A program made the position numbers and the translations under genes. The notes under the pieces are model-generated. The model searched no databases. It was not told where the DNA came from and saw only the letters and a list, made by a program, of their open reading frames with translations. From the NCBI GenBank assembly GCA_037389465.1, contig JAZARR010000048.1, positions 186,001 through 250,000 of the forward strand: a stretch of 64,000 nt of DNA, in the 5' to 3' direction. This DNA comes from Baylisascaris procyonis (Eukaryota; Nematoda; Chromadorea; Rhabditida; Ascarididae). Of the stretch, positions 30,201-41,349 are shown one piece after another (position 1 is the first letter of the stretch; every line of letters starts with the position of its first letter).

Positions 30201-33075
30201 TTTCCGAGTTATCGGTGTTCTCCGTTGTTGAACGTACGCTTTGTTTACTGTACGGCAAGAAATATAGCATTCCATTTACAATAGCTGGTACGTACGTTCC
30301 TGAAAGTACGTCATGTGAGGATTGTGAGATGGATGAACTCATTGCTCCCATTATAGACTAAGTCCAGCTGGAAATGCTCACGGTGACCCTCAGATTAAAT
30401 CAAATTTCTGCATTTTCAAATAGCTCAGAGGAAAAAAAATAGAGTAGAAAAGTAATAAGCAAACTTAGGAGCTAAAATACGTATTTTCTCGTGCGCTAAA
30501 GCGCTGCCTGTTTTAATCTCAATAGAGAATATTGGACCGAATTGTTCCATTTTTTTATAGACTACATTTCTAAACAAATATGAGAGTAGCAGGCTAAAGA
30601 AAATTGCAATACCGCTAACTTTATCGGCTAAGAAATGATGCATTTATAACAATCCTTCAACGATTTTTCGGTGATATTAACCAAAACAACACCGCAAAAA
30701 GTGCAGAAGTAAGCTGGATGAAATTATACGGAATGATTACATTTGAAATTTTCCTTGTTATGATAGAAGACAGCTGGTTGGCATGGACATTTGGGTAAAA
30801 CGTTGCAGAAAGGATTCTTCTGAGAAATTTATGAAATGTAGATATGTATAAAAGAGCAACAAACAGATGAACGATCCTTAAGAATTTGTAATCTATTTCA
30901 AAAAGGAGCATAGTTCGCAATTACGATGCCAACTAACCTGACAGCTTCTTCACTCTTTCAAAGAGCTCTTCGGCGCGAATAGGATGTGCCTTGATGATGC
31001 TGTCATATTCCGATGAGCGCTTTTTATCGCTTTCTCTCGATTCCTGAACAGAACAACTGACCAGTAATTACTGCATGCACTGTCGTTCTATAGAACACAA
31101 TCGCCACTGTCGTTTACTCAGGGGTGGGGGAGGGGTGAGGAAGGGAAAAGAGGCCTTCACCCATTTTACAGGCCTTCACCCATTTTACGAGACTTATTTA
31201 AATTTTGCTTAAATTTTGAGCTGAGGACGGCCTCATTCTCCTTCATGATTCGTTTCTTCTCTCTCCTTGCACAATAAAGTAGAGGCAACATCATTCAGAT
31301 GACAATCGCATTCACAGGACGACTCTTGCGTACTTGATCATATTGTATGATAGTTCATTCTATTGGCTGCATTCATATGTTCCTGGCAGGGCACGTAGAC
31401 AGGCTCGTGGGGATGGTTGACGACCGGCGTAGGCATGTGATGAGAACTGCTTTATTCCATCCGCAGGATTTCACTCTAACCACCCCTCTTCTCTTCTTTC
31501 TTCTATGAAAGAAATGATTTGAAGCGTAATGGCTTTGCGTGGCTGTTCTATCTGTGTCACTGTCTAATAAGAGGTGATTAATAATTGAAAATTCTTGGGC
31601 ACCGCCAACATGTTTGAGTGCTAAAGACGATGCGCCATTTCGGATTGAGGATGGTGGCTTCCCTCTAATGCGACCAGAAGGAGAGAGATGTAAGCCGTAG
31701 AAAGCAAACTTTCCTGCAGGTATCCTTCATCTAACATGTTTCTAAGAGTTCACCGCATATGACCAAATAGTATGTGTGCCTGTTTAATTGATTTCGTATC
31801 ATTTCAGCTTAAAGCATCATAACACAATTTATCGATGCTTTACTGCATGCAAAAGTACGGCACTTTGCTTTGCCCAAGACAGCTAATTCTTACATTGGCA
31901 ATCTATAAAGGCGCTGAACTATGCGCATAAGCGGATTAAGAGGGCGTTAACATGGAACATCATCACATGCGAATCTTTGTCGAAGCACCAATGGCTGCAA
32001 GAATCTTAGAGGAGCCGCAATCGCATATTTCACAAATCACCTAAACCCACAGTATTTATTCATTTTCAAACATGGAAAATTCCTAACAAAACCTTCTATT
32101 TTACCTTTTTTGCCATATTTGTGGATCCCGTTTTACTTTGATCGATTTCACTGCGGTCTGAAGAAGAACTCATAAGAGGAGTACCAAGCAGTGCTTGTGG
32201 GGAGATTTTGTTACTTCCGATAACTGTCAAATATGAAAAAAGCTTAAATGCATAAATCGGCTTTCGTGGGGCATGCAATTACGAATTCAACTCACGTCAA
32301 TCGTTCAATACTACTGAGTAACCAACTACTTAATAATCTTAACAACGAGTATAGTGAGGGTACGGGTGCGGTCATCCCTCAGGGCCCCAAGGCTGTCCCC
32401 CACCCTCCTCTTTTTCCTCTCTCCCCTCGTTCCTCTATCGCAAGCAAAGTCGTACCAGTCACTCGATTTCTGAATAGCTAAATAGTTATCCTGAGAGGAA
32501 AGCACAAGTTGCACTCACATGACGAGCAACGCTGCAGAATGTAATCACTCTGGAAGGGGCCAATATAGGTTTTCCTATCCATCGGAATTCGCTATAGACC
32601 AAGAGGCCGCTCGCAAATGCACCGCTATGAAACACTGAGCATCCATTTCCAATTTACCCTTTTGTTTTTCACCTTATGCAAAATTTCCCAATTTTGGAGG
32701 CAGTGTCTAAAAATTTATAAATGTATTTGCATAAACATATTTCACGTATTAGCATAAACGCAAAATGACAAATTTTATGTCACAATAAGTGTAATTAATT
32801 TACAAAAGACCCGCACAAATCAGCATCCATTCTAAGATGCAAGAAAAAAAAAATACAAATATGAATACTACTGACGGGCAGCGTATCACAAATGAAGCCG
32901 ATCAGAGCTGTAGGTGCGCCAGATTCAAGCGGCATGTCTCGAGCATCGAATAGTGGTTTGTAGTCTGATTTTTTTGCAAAATATGCAGGCAAATCTCCAT
33001 GGAAGTCTATATTAACTTCTAATTTCCACAGGCACAAAGAAGCGCATACATTGGAAATTATAACATGTGTGCCAT
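22334..33075 (-). CDS. multi-exon gene, unrecognised protein (5' partial)
   Basis: Exons with matching phases: 33075-32872, 32223-32105, 31043-30938, 28243-28157, 27701-27666, 26350-26264, 26037-25944, 25447-25323, 24999-24936, 24331-24223; then 23662-23544 and 22440-22334 (TAG). Between 24331-24223 (ends phase 0) and 23662-23544 (needs phase 2) the frame does not join, so a small exon may be missing or the end differs. An upstream exon ending at 33233 fits by phase (NLTDSEIVEIGRRF), so the start is unknown. The first exon looks folded (DLPAYFAKKSDYKPLFDAR, then LIGFICDTLP). The rest is Ser/Lys/Glu-rich with short helical segments (AEELFERVKKL; SELRNALVRVKRLQEKEE; EKWLQELKKELGLLQKQF) and a Ser-rich stretch before SPSFTDLRTAIE. 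This suggests a disordered, phosphorylated scaffold. I know of no family match. Confidence 0.6.
22826..23202 (-). repeat. right arm of 377-bp inverted repeat
   Basis: Inverted partner of 15644-16020, three mismatches in 377 bases by my reading. It lies in the intron between the last two exons of the minus-strand gene at 22334-33075. A 189-codon minus-strand ORF (22987-23556) runs through the arm and on into unique-looking sequence at its outer side. That flank contains SPRWVGRIKYCNYISSPC in the same frame, so the repeat family may extend beyond the shared 377 bp. Confidence 0.9.
27235..27272. repeat. (CTGT)n then (CT)n microsatellite
   Basis: Six tandem CTGT units pass directly into about six CT units on the plus strand, within an intron of the unrecognised minus-strand gene. 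It is an ordinary compound microsatellite. Confidence 0.95.
28591..28665 (-). CDS. candidate 75-nt cassette exon
   Basis: Between exons 31043-30938 and 28243-28157 of the minus-strand gene, one 75-nt segment stays open, starts and ends in phase 1, and encodes a Pro/Ala/Thr/Ser peptide (NEAPATPATSPAVHNSSE) like the gene's other linkers. Inclusion or skipping both keep the frame. Its acceptor (TATAGAGAG) and donor (GGCA/GTTCTT) are weak, as for a regulated exon, but chance is not excluded. Confidence 0.35.
31151..31188. repeat. 19-bp perfect tandem duplication
   Basis: AGGCCTTCACCCATTTTAC is repeated twice head to tail (31151-31169 and 31170-31188). It lies in the intron just upstream of the 31043-30938 exon. 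No function evident. Confidence 0.9.
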
Positions 33076-34576
33076 CTAGCGTTGTGCTTAGAAACATTTA
33101 TCCAAACAGTAAATGCATCCTTTCAGGAAAAACTTAAGGTTTGATAAGAAAGTGGAATCCCAAAACAGAAAAATTCGATGCATTTATGCAACAATTTTCT
33201 GGATGATTTAGGATGATTAACAATGCACATACAGAATCGCCGCCCTATTTCTACAATCTCGGAATCAGTCAGGTTCGGATTTACATTTCGTTGAGTTTTT
33301 TTTTTTTTTTTTTAAAGCAGAACCAACAAGAAGCTAAAAAAATGTGAAGTGGGAAGTGATTTGTGCAATTTTATCATGAGCAAATGAATAAAAAAGCTCT
33401 ACTTCGCAATCAATAAGATTAAATGAATAAATGAAAAAATAAATGGCTATTTTAATAATAAAATTAAAATCCATCAAACGCAATAAAGAGATGCAACAAC
33501 TATAAAATATTAAACATTAAAAGTAAAAATTAATGAATGATGTGTTTTATGGAACTCATAGAGCAATTCAGTTTATAAAAGTTTGATTATACAAAAATAT
33601 GGTGATGTTTTGACGGAATGCTTTTACCAATAAATGCTTCGTGGCTCCTGGCTACGCAAATAATTCGTAAGTGAGAATTTGTTGATGACATATCAAGATC
33701 ACAAAAACTGCACTCATTAATCGATCACTCTATCAACTGTAAGGCGTTTTGTCTAATGATGAATATTTTGAATACACTATCGGAGTATAAAAAGTTTGCA
33801 TTGTGATCTCGCGCCATTTCCGTTATGGAACAATTGCGCCATGTACCTTATTCCATGATAATTGACGCCAAGAGTGGAAGGAGGGATGTACTAATTAATT
33901 GCTGAAAACGTTTTACTCATACTGAGTCGCCCTGTCCTCCATAAAAAGTTTGCAAATTTTATAACTCAAGAATCTCTGCTTAAACAGCAAACTCCTGACG
34001 GGCTAATCGCTTTTATGTATATACGATCGAATATGTGCTATAAGTTCTTGGTTTCAATGCTTCATTTATAAGCACTACAAGAACTGGAAATTGTGGAGAG
34101 CAGGAAATTTTTAATTTTAAAGTTGTGTTCCGTCGTCGAAGGTCAAAGGTCGGAGAATCCACAGCTCTCGGTGAATCTAGCATGACCAATTAGATCTGAA
34201 TTTTGCGAGAGACATGATAGCAGTTATCAGGTCCATAAATAAGAAAGTGCAATAAAGCTGATTGCAATAATGCAACGAATTCCAACAATCTATTTTGTTG
34301 AGATTCTCTCTAAAAAGTGCAATCAAATTCCGATGATTAAAGGGGTGAAACTAATTGCGCAAATATTTGTGACTGTTTTTAGCATTCGGAGAAAATTATT
34401 GAAAAAATAATTCGCTTATTTGCTCTTGCTAATCCATTTCTTGCTAAATAAAATATTTTTCTTTAGACGAAACATTTTTCCTGTCAGTAAGGCTCGTTAT
34501 ACTTTCAGATATAGCTAATGTACAGCATTTTAAAAGGAAAATATTTCGTTTTTTTTCACTGGGAAAAGTAACGTGT

Positions 34577-34590
34577 AAATCACGTGATTT
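34577..34590. promoter_or_regulatory. palindromic E-box, TCACGTGA core
   Basis: AAATCACGTGATTT is a perfect 14-bp palindrome about 215 bp upstream of the quinone oxidoreductase ATG. TCACGTGA is the core bound by MITF/TFEB-type bHLH factors (HLH-30 in C. elegans). That it controls this gene is inference from position. Confidence 0.45.
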
Positions 34591-34783
34591 TGATGGCGTG
34601 TTATTCGTGAAAATCACGAGGAATGATTGTTGTTGAAAAACAGTGATTCGCTCAGGGGTGACCATTGAGCATATAGGTGAGTGACGTTGCTCACAGTTTT
34701 ACGGACTGCCCACCGAGTATGCATCAGCAACGCGTATTGTTTTTGCAACAACTTCACCAACATTCGTCTATTTTTATCGTTGC

Positions 34784-34785
34784 AG
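34784..34785 (+). promoter_or_regulatory. 3' splice site at quinone oxidoreductase 5' end
   Basis: TTTTTATCGTTGCAG ends here, 19 nt before the first in-frame ATG (34805), and no upstream coding exon was found. It is a good candidate for a spliced-leader acceptor. Confidence 0.6.
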
Positions 34786-34804
34786 CTCATAGTGACGCTT
34801 TCCG

Positions 34805-37800
34805 ATGATGCCAATGAAAACATGGAGAGCTGCTGTGGTACGAGCATTTGGGGATCCGGAAAGGATTCAAATCGAGAATCAGACCAATCTTCCTCAACTG
34901 ATGTCTCCAAATCAGGTAAAACCCTTAATTATTTTTTATTATTGCTGTTTTCGCTGTATCTCAAATGAATCGGTCACCTCTTATGTTCTTTTTTCTAGAT
35001 TTTGAAAGAAAAATAGCTTTCCGTTACTTCTGCTCCTTAATAAATGTTTCTTATATACATAGAGCGAATAATTGGCTTATGTTTATATGCTTGTAACGTT
35101 TGTGCAATCGCCATAATCATGTAAAATTCAACGAAAAACAACCTCATCTTGGCAGAGATCCCTCTTAGCAAGAACCATTTTCTGAAATTTTGGAAAACAT
35201 ATGATTGTCGGGTTTTTTATTTTAGACAGTACGACAGCCTGAAGGGGTCACTTAAGGACCTGCCAGAGACGTGTTCCTGCTTGGGTTCCATTTTGCTCCA
35301 GTTAGACATTACTTCTTCACATGCATTTTTATTTAACTATGACGAAATAATTCAAAAATGTATCGTTGATGCAAATTATGAAACATGTAGCATTTCAAAT
35401 GTATAATTATACAAGCGAAAAGGAAATATAATACCTTATGCTTATAATATCGGTTTATAACAATTGAAGAAAACGCGAAGAAACATTGAATAATATCAAT
35501 TATAAATTCAAATTTCCAAAATATTTGCCAGTTTCCTTTTGAATTTTGTTGTCATCAGTATTGTTCTCTAAAGAAATTTATGCAGGAAGTCTAATAAGAC
35601 CGAAATAATATTGCAAGCTAATAATCAAGCGGCTATAAAAACGACAGCATTCTGATAATAAGATTAGACGACAGATTTTATTCAAATGTAATAAATCCTT
35701 CAAAACAAACTTACCGATAATTAGTCTAGAAAGTTATCTTTGGGCGTTCTCCATCATATTAAAATAGAATTAATTTCGATGATCGCCACTTGATGCACCA
35801 TACTTGGGTTGCATCTTCGAGTATACGCCTAACATAAACATTGGAAAACCTTTCAGAATCTAGCAATTCAGGTGAGATTGGTTGTTAGTAGGGAGTTTGT
35901 GCAACTTTGTATGTTTGATATAACAGGTTGATTGTGGGCTATAATACCGGAAGATTTAAACTTTTATGCTCAAATTGTTGACGGTATAAACTCCAATAAT
36001 TTCAGAATATAATAGCAAAAGGCTTTTTCGAAATTATACTACCAGTTCTTAAGAAGCATTAATGCTTCAGTTTCTCAGGCTACGGGAGGAAGAGATGGGT
36101 GGAGGGTTATTTTTTGAACTAATGCTGTAAGTCATAGATGTTTTCTTGAAAAGCACCAGAATTACTCATTGAGGAAAACTTTGCATCTTATTTGAGAAGA
36201 ATACAACTAGGAATGGATGAAGTGGCAACTGAAGAGTCATTTACATGCATCATGAACAGCGATGCCTCAAATACCGTATTTCGAACATCTGGCTTTCACT
36301 GGAAAGTGTCTCTTTGAGGTGTCGAGGAACTTATACATAGAAATAGAGACTCGACAAAACTCATGGGACTACGAATAAAACATTGCAATTAATACCTTAA
36401 AGGAAAGTTTATGGAGAATAGTAATCAAAAATACAGAATTGAATGCGTTTTTGCAATCGAAATGCGCACGATCAACCACATCTCAATTAAAATATTATAG
36501 GAAATGAAAAGAAAATTGCTTAGCGGTATATTTTTCACGATATTTTGATGCATCTTTGTGAATTTATATTTGCAATAGGCATTGTGGCGACGTTTTGTCT
36601 TTGCTTATATGCCTCTGCCTATCCGTTTGCTTAGTAGTTGTTGTTCGGGAATCACTGAGGCTAACTTTAAGGAATCTGTTGGGGAATGTGCACCCTAAAG
36701 TTACATCCTACACTTATTGATTCATCAGTTGAAAATAAAAATATGCCAAAAATTTGTACGCATTTTCTTGATGAACATATTTTCTTCGTTTTGTATTGGT
36801 CGGCTTAAGAAAAAGTCTTCTGTAAGTTTGTGTTAGATCAGCTGAACTACACGCATTATTTGGCGCATTCTGTTATTTCTCGGGGTCCTATCGAACTATT
36901 AGTCAAGCGCGCACACCTATTTTGTCATATATGTGTTTATTTTGTCACAATATTCATGTTTTCTTCAATCGTAAGGATGCTTTAAGAGATATAATTTATA
37001 GAACTCTTATGGGGAGAATTTGTTGATGATTTGTTTCCTTGTAAAGTTTATCGCATATAATGTTGTAAAAGTAAGTGTCAAGACTTCTTTCTCAGCCACT
37101 TCGAAACTGTGGTAATTTATTTTTGAGTACAGCAATTATTTGTTAATTGGCTATACTAAAATCATTTACGAAATTGCATGCGAAAATTTCGCTAACATAG
37201 AAAATTTCAAAAAAACCAATTTAACCTGTTGATTTCTCTCTCCAATATTCTCCACGATACGTAGTTGATTTAGCCCCAACATGCATATTTGCAGGCATTG
37301 ATTCGCGTAAAGTGCGCAGGTGTTAATCCGGTGGATACGTACATACGGTCAGGTCATTATTCGGTTCTGCCTCAATTGCCGTATACACCCGGTCGGGAGG
37401 GATCAGGAATTATTGAGCAGGTATTGTTGCGTGCTTATTCAACACTGTAAATATTTTTTTCATTTTCGCTATTTCCTATTTCTTCACCTCTGCCAAAAGT
37501 GATTCACCTTCCAACCATGTGTGATCGCCCATATAGGTCTTCCACAAAAGAGTTGTTTTTCTGCTATCCGACCACATCAATATTCAGAATTATTTTTTCG
37601 ACTTTGGATGACTCAGCTCCATGTCAAACTAATGGGCCGAGCGAAATTCGGTAATAGAGGGTCATTCGATAGCGTGCATTGCAGCCACCAAAATTTTGAA
37701 GCTTTACTCCTTCCTTGACTCCCGGATTAGAACTAGCAGACATGCCGACGAAACTCCACACCCTTAAGACGAATTGTCCATAATGTGCTTTTAAAGAAGA

Positions 37801-40800
37801 AATTTATAAGAAATGCGCTTAGAAATGCTCAAAGAATACGGAAATTTGCGTATTTGTTAAAGTGATGTTTGTGCCTACGGTATAGATTAAATATATGCAA
37901 CGTGGGAGAATAAAGGTTGTCATTCTCTAGGTTTTTAATACCGTTTCAAGCAAACGCCTATGCCATTAATCTCAATGCGCTCGCTTGAGGCGTTTCCTCA
38001 TTAGTGTAATCTGAAGCAATCGGTGACCCATAAGGACAATCAGCTAGATCTCCTCACTAATGATTTGCCTCTCGTTAATTAGGTACAAAACGAGAAAACA
38101 TTTCTTTAAGTGATCACACCAGTATAACCTTCGAAATACCAATTTTTACGCCGCAAAATTGTAGAAATTTTTCGGGATGTGATTAGATTATGGCTAATGC
38201 GATGCTCTTTCGAAACCATTGACGGTTTTTCTAATATACCCTAGGAAAACTTGTCTGTGCTTCTCGATTACCATGAACATCGTTCGTGTATCGTGCATAT
38301 TCCCTTTACACATTTCAATTCAGAGATGTTCGTTATTTGGAATGAACTCGTTCGCGAAATCGCTAAAGCACAGAATCTTTTCGGTAGTCATTAGCCATCT
38401 TAAATCATTTTATCTAAAAATCATTCCTCTAGTTTAGTTTACTGAATAATTAGTTCCTCTGTTTTCACCTTCCTTTTCGTTTCCGTCATCTTTCCTCTCT
38501 CTTGATTTCCGTTTGTGATGTTTTTTATTGTTATTATCTTTTTTTTTTCATCTCGAATGTGTGTTTACTTTTGCTTTGGTTCGTGATTTTGCTGCCTGCT
38601 ACTTTTGTAGTTATTTAGAGCATTCATCTGGCATTCCAAATCCTTTAGAAACATTTAATCCTTAAATATTGTTTAGAGTATTGTAATTTACAGCATTCGT
38701 TCTTACAATAACTGCGATATGTAACAAATGCATTTAAAACATTTTATTTGTGGTCATCCCTTTTCCTCAAAGATTCGATTCCTCAAATACAAATTATTCT
38801 TGCAACTTTTTCGTTGATTCATTTCATCGAGTGGACTGTTTTCATTAAATTACTTAATACACTTCACTTATGCAAATGGATATTTACACTATTGTTAAGG
38901 TTGGCGAGAAAGTGAAGAACTTTAAAGTTGGTGATCGCGTTTGGTTTACGGATCCATTGAGTGGAAGTTGTGCCGATTATAGTATCGCTGCGAAATTTTA
39001 TAAACTTAATGACGGTAAGGATTATTCGTTATTTTTCGTTTCTTTTTCTCTTGCAGCCCCCTAACAATATATGTCAATTGTTTTGCACATAATCCATATA
39101 TACAGGTTAGTATGTCCCGAAAAAAGCGCTCCAACTGCAAACAATTGCATATAGCAGTATAAATTTTAATGCAGCTTTGCACTTTAATTATTTTAGCTTT
39201 GTGAAAAAATTATCGAAATTCCTCTGCAAATGAACTTGCATATTTTCAGTTTGTTTTCATTTTTCGTAAAATCCTTTGTCCTTTACGAATAATGCTAAGT
39301 GAATCTCTACTATATGCTCATCTATATGCTCTGCTTTTGATTTATATGCTCAAAAATTCATTTTGTGCCTTATTTTATTGTACATCGTACGTCGTAGTTT
39401 GCTGCAGAAACATCGTTTGCGGAAGGTGCAACTTTGGGGATCAAATACCTGACGGCTTATCGAGCGCTTTTTCTAAAGGCAGATGCACGAGCGGGTCAAA
39501 CGGTGCTGATTCATGGTGCGAGCGGAGGGGTAGGCCTGGCAGCTTGTCAACTGGCGTTCGCATCTTCACTTAAGGTCGAATTTTTACTACATAGCTATTG
39601 ATATTTACTCGAATCGCACAGGTGAGCATGAGGGTTTCCCTTTACCTCAGGCCAGTCCAAATTAAGTATCCGGGTTATGAAGAACGAGATTCGTTTTTAC
39701 AATATAACGCAAAAATGGACATTGCAAACAGGTGCATTAAAAAGTCGACAGGTCGATGATCCGAAAGTCCACTGGTGAACAATTTGATTGCTTGTAAAAA
39801 TTCGAAGTATAATTGACAAATAGATAAAAGGCCAGCAACACTTACTTCTGTTGAGAGTCCAAGCTTAAATTGTTTGTGAAGAAATCAACAGCATCGCTTT
39901 TACATGGCTAACTTCCACAGCAAAGAAATTTACGTCATGAAAGGTTAGAAAAAGTAAACGCCCATCCAACATAGTGGTCATAAAAGTGAACTTTTCATAT
40001 ATAGAATAAAAAGTGAAATAAAAGGACAAAATAATGAAGAAAATTTTTCGGAGAAAATCTTTCAAATATAGCTGAACATCGAGATAACGTAAATCTTTTG
40101 CGAAAATCAAACCGCTTATTTTTGTTTATTGATCGTTTATGTTAAAACAGAACATTCATTTTTTATGGAAAACGTGAAAAATTCATAAACCATTAAACTT
40201 ATCATCTAAAAATATTCACTTAATCATTTTTCGTTTAATAATGGAAAAATGCAGATGTAAAGAACTTATAGAGTTCTCAGTTTGATGTGTTTATTCCTGT
40301 ACAATATGTACTGCTGACGATGTATTCATATTTCCACTCCTTGTATTTATGGAAAACTTTCGATACTCCTCTATTAAAATATGGAGAAGTAATATGAAGA
40401 TGAGATTTGTTCAGGTGATCGGCACGGCAAGTACGGTAGATGGTCGCCAATTAGTCAAGGAGAATGGAGCTGAATTTGTTGTTGACCACTCGAAAGGTGA
40501 CTATTGGGAGGAGTTGAAAGAGGCCTATCCATCCGGTTTTGATGTTATCCTCGAAATGCTTGCGAACGCGAACCTTGAGCACGACTTTGAACTTGTCGCC
40601 AACAATGGCTGTGTACGTTTTGCGTTTTATTACAACGTATCATATTTATTTTGTTGACGCAGTTTTAGGTAATGTATATAGTTGAAATATTGCATTTAAA
40701 TTAGATACTGTGAAAAGAAAAAAAAAATTTCTCCGTTTACATTCCCATAGTGACTGACGGTTATTGTTCATTTTTATAGATTTCAGTGGAATTGTTTAAA

Positions 40801-41349
40801 AACTTAAACCATTCGGCTCAGCGCATCGCGTTTAAAGGTACAGATCAGAAAAAATCAGCTGCTTAATAGGGGTTGCACCTAATCATTTAGAGAAGACTAG
40901 ACGAGCTTATCTGGCAAGTTTAGTAAAAAAATGCGAAAATTTTGTTTTCTTCGTTAACAGCTCTGTTTTTGACGATAATCAAAACAAGAACAGAGCGTTG
41001 CTCAATCAATAAAATAAGCAATCCAGTAAACACATAGAACATTTTAAAAGTTGGTGCGGAAATTTTTTGATTTCAGATAATCGTGATCGGGAGCAGAGGT
41101 ACGGTTGAGGTGAATCCACGATTGTTAATGCTTAAGGAGGCATGCGTTCGTGGTATGCTTTTAGCGAAAAGCGCTGCTAACGAGTATGACCTCATGAGTG
41201 CCCAAATCGGTCGTCTTCTAAACGAAAACGCTATTCGACCAGTCATCTCAAAGCGTTTTCCCTTACGGCAATTATCAGCAGCTCATCGCTATATTATTCA
41301 TCATACTGGCTCACAAGGCTCTGTTGTTATCGATATGGATCTAGGCTGA
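34805..41349 (+). CDS. CRYZ: zeta-crystallin-type NADPH:quinone oxidoreductase
   Basis: Six exons: 34805-34915, 37295-37420, 38900-39014, 39408-39574, 40415-40612, 41077-41349 (TGA). All phases agree and give 329 aa, the same length as vertebrate CRYZ. Family landmarks in order: [17 protein letters not shown] and [11 protein letters not shown] in the N-terminal GroES-like fold; [26 protein letters not shown]; the Rossmann nucleotide-binding motif [15 protein letters not shown] (about residues 152-166); [29 protein letters not shown]; and a C-terminal segment ending near residue 329. It is a zinc-independent medium-chain dehydrogenase/reductase. The family reduces quinones by one electron using NADPH in the cytosol, and the vertebrate protein also binds AU-rich RNA. 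C. elegans qor-1 is the expected relative. ATG at 34814 is an alternative start. The exon 3 acceptor (TTGTTAAG) is atypical but the alignment demands it. Intron 1 is 2.4 kb. Confidence 0.95.

Noticed and set aside
34614..34910. Minus-strand 98-codon ORF
   Set aside because: Antisense to exon 1 of the quinone oxidoreductase and its leader region.
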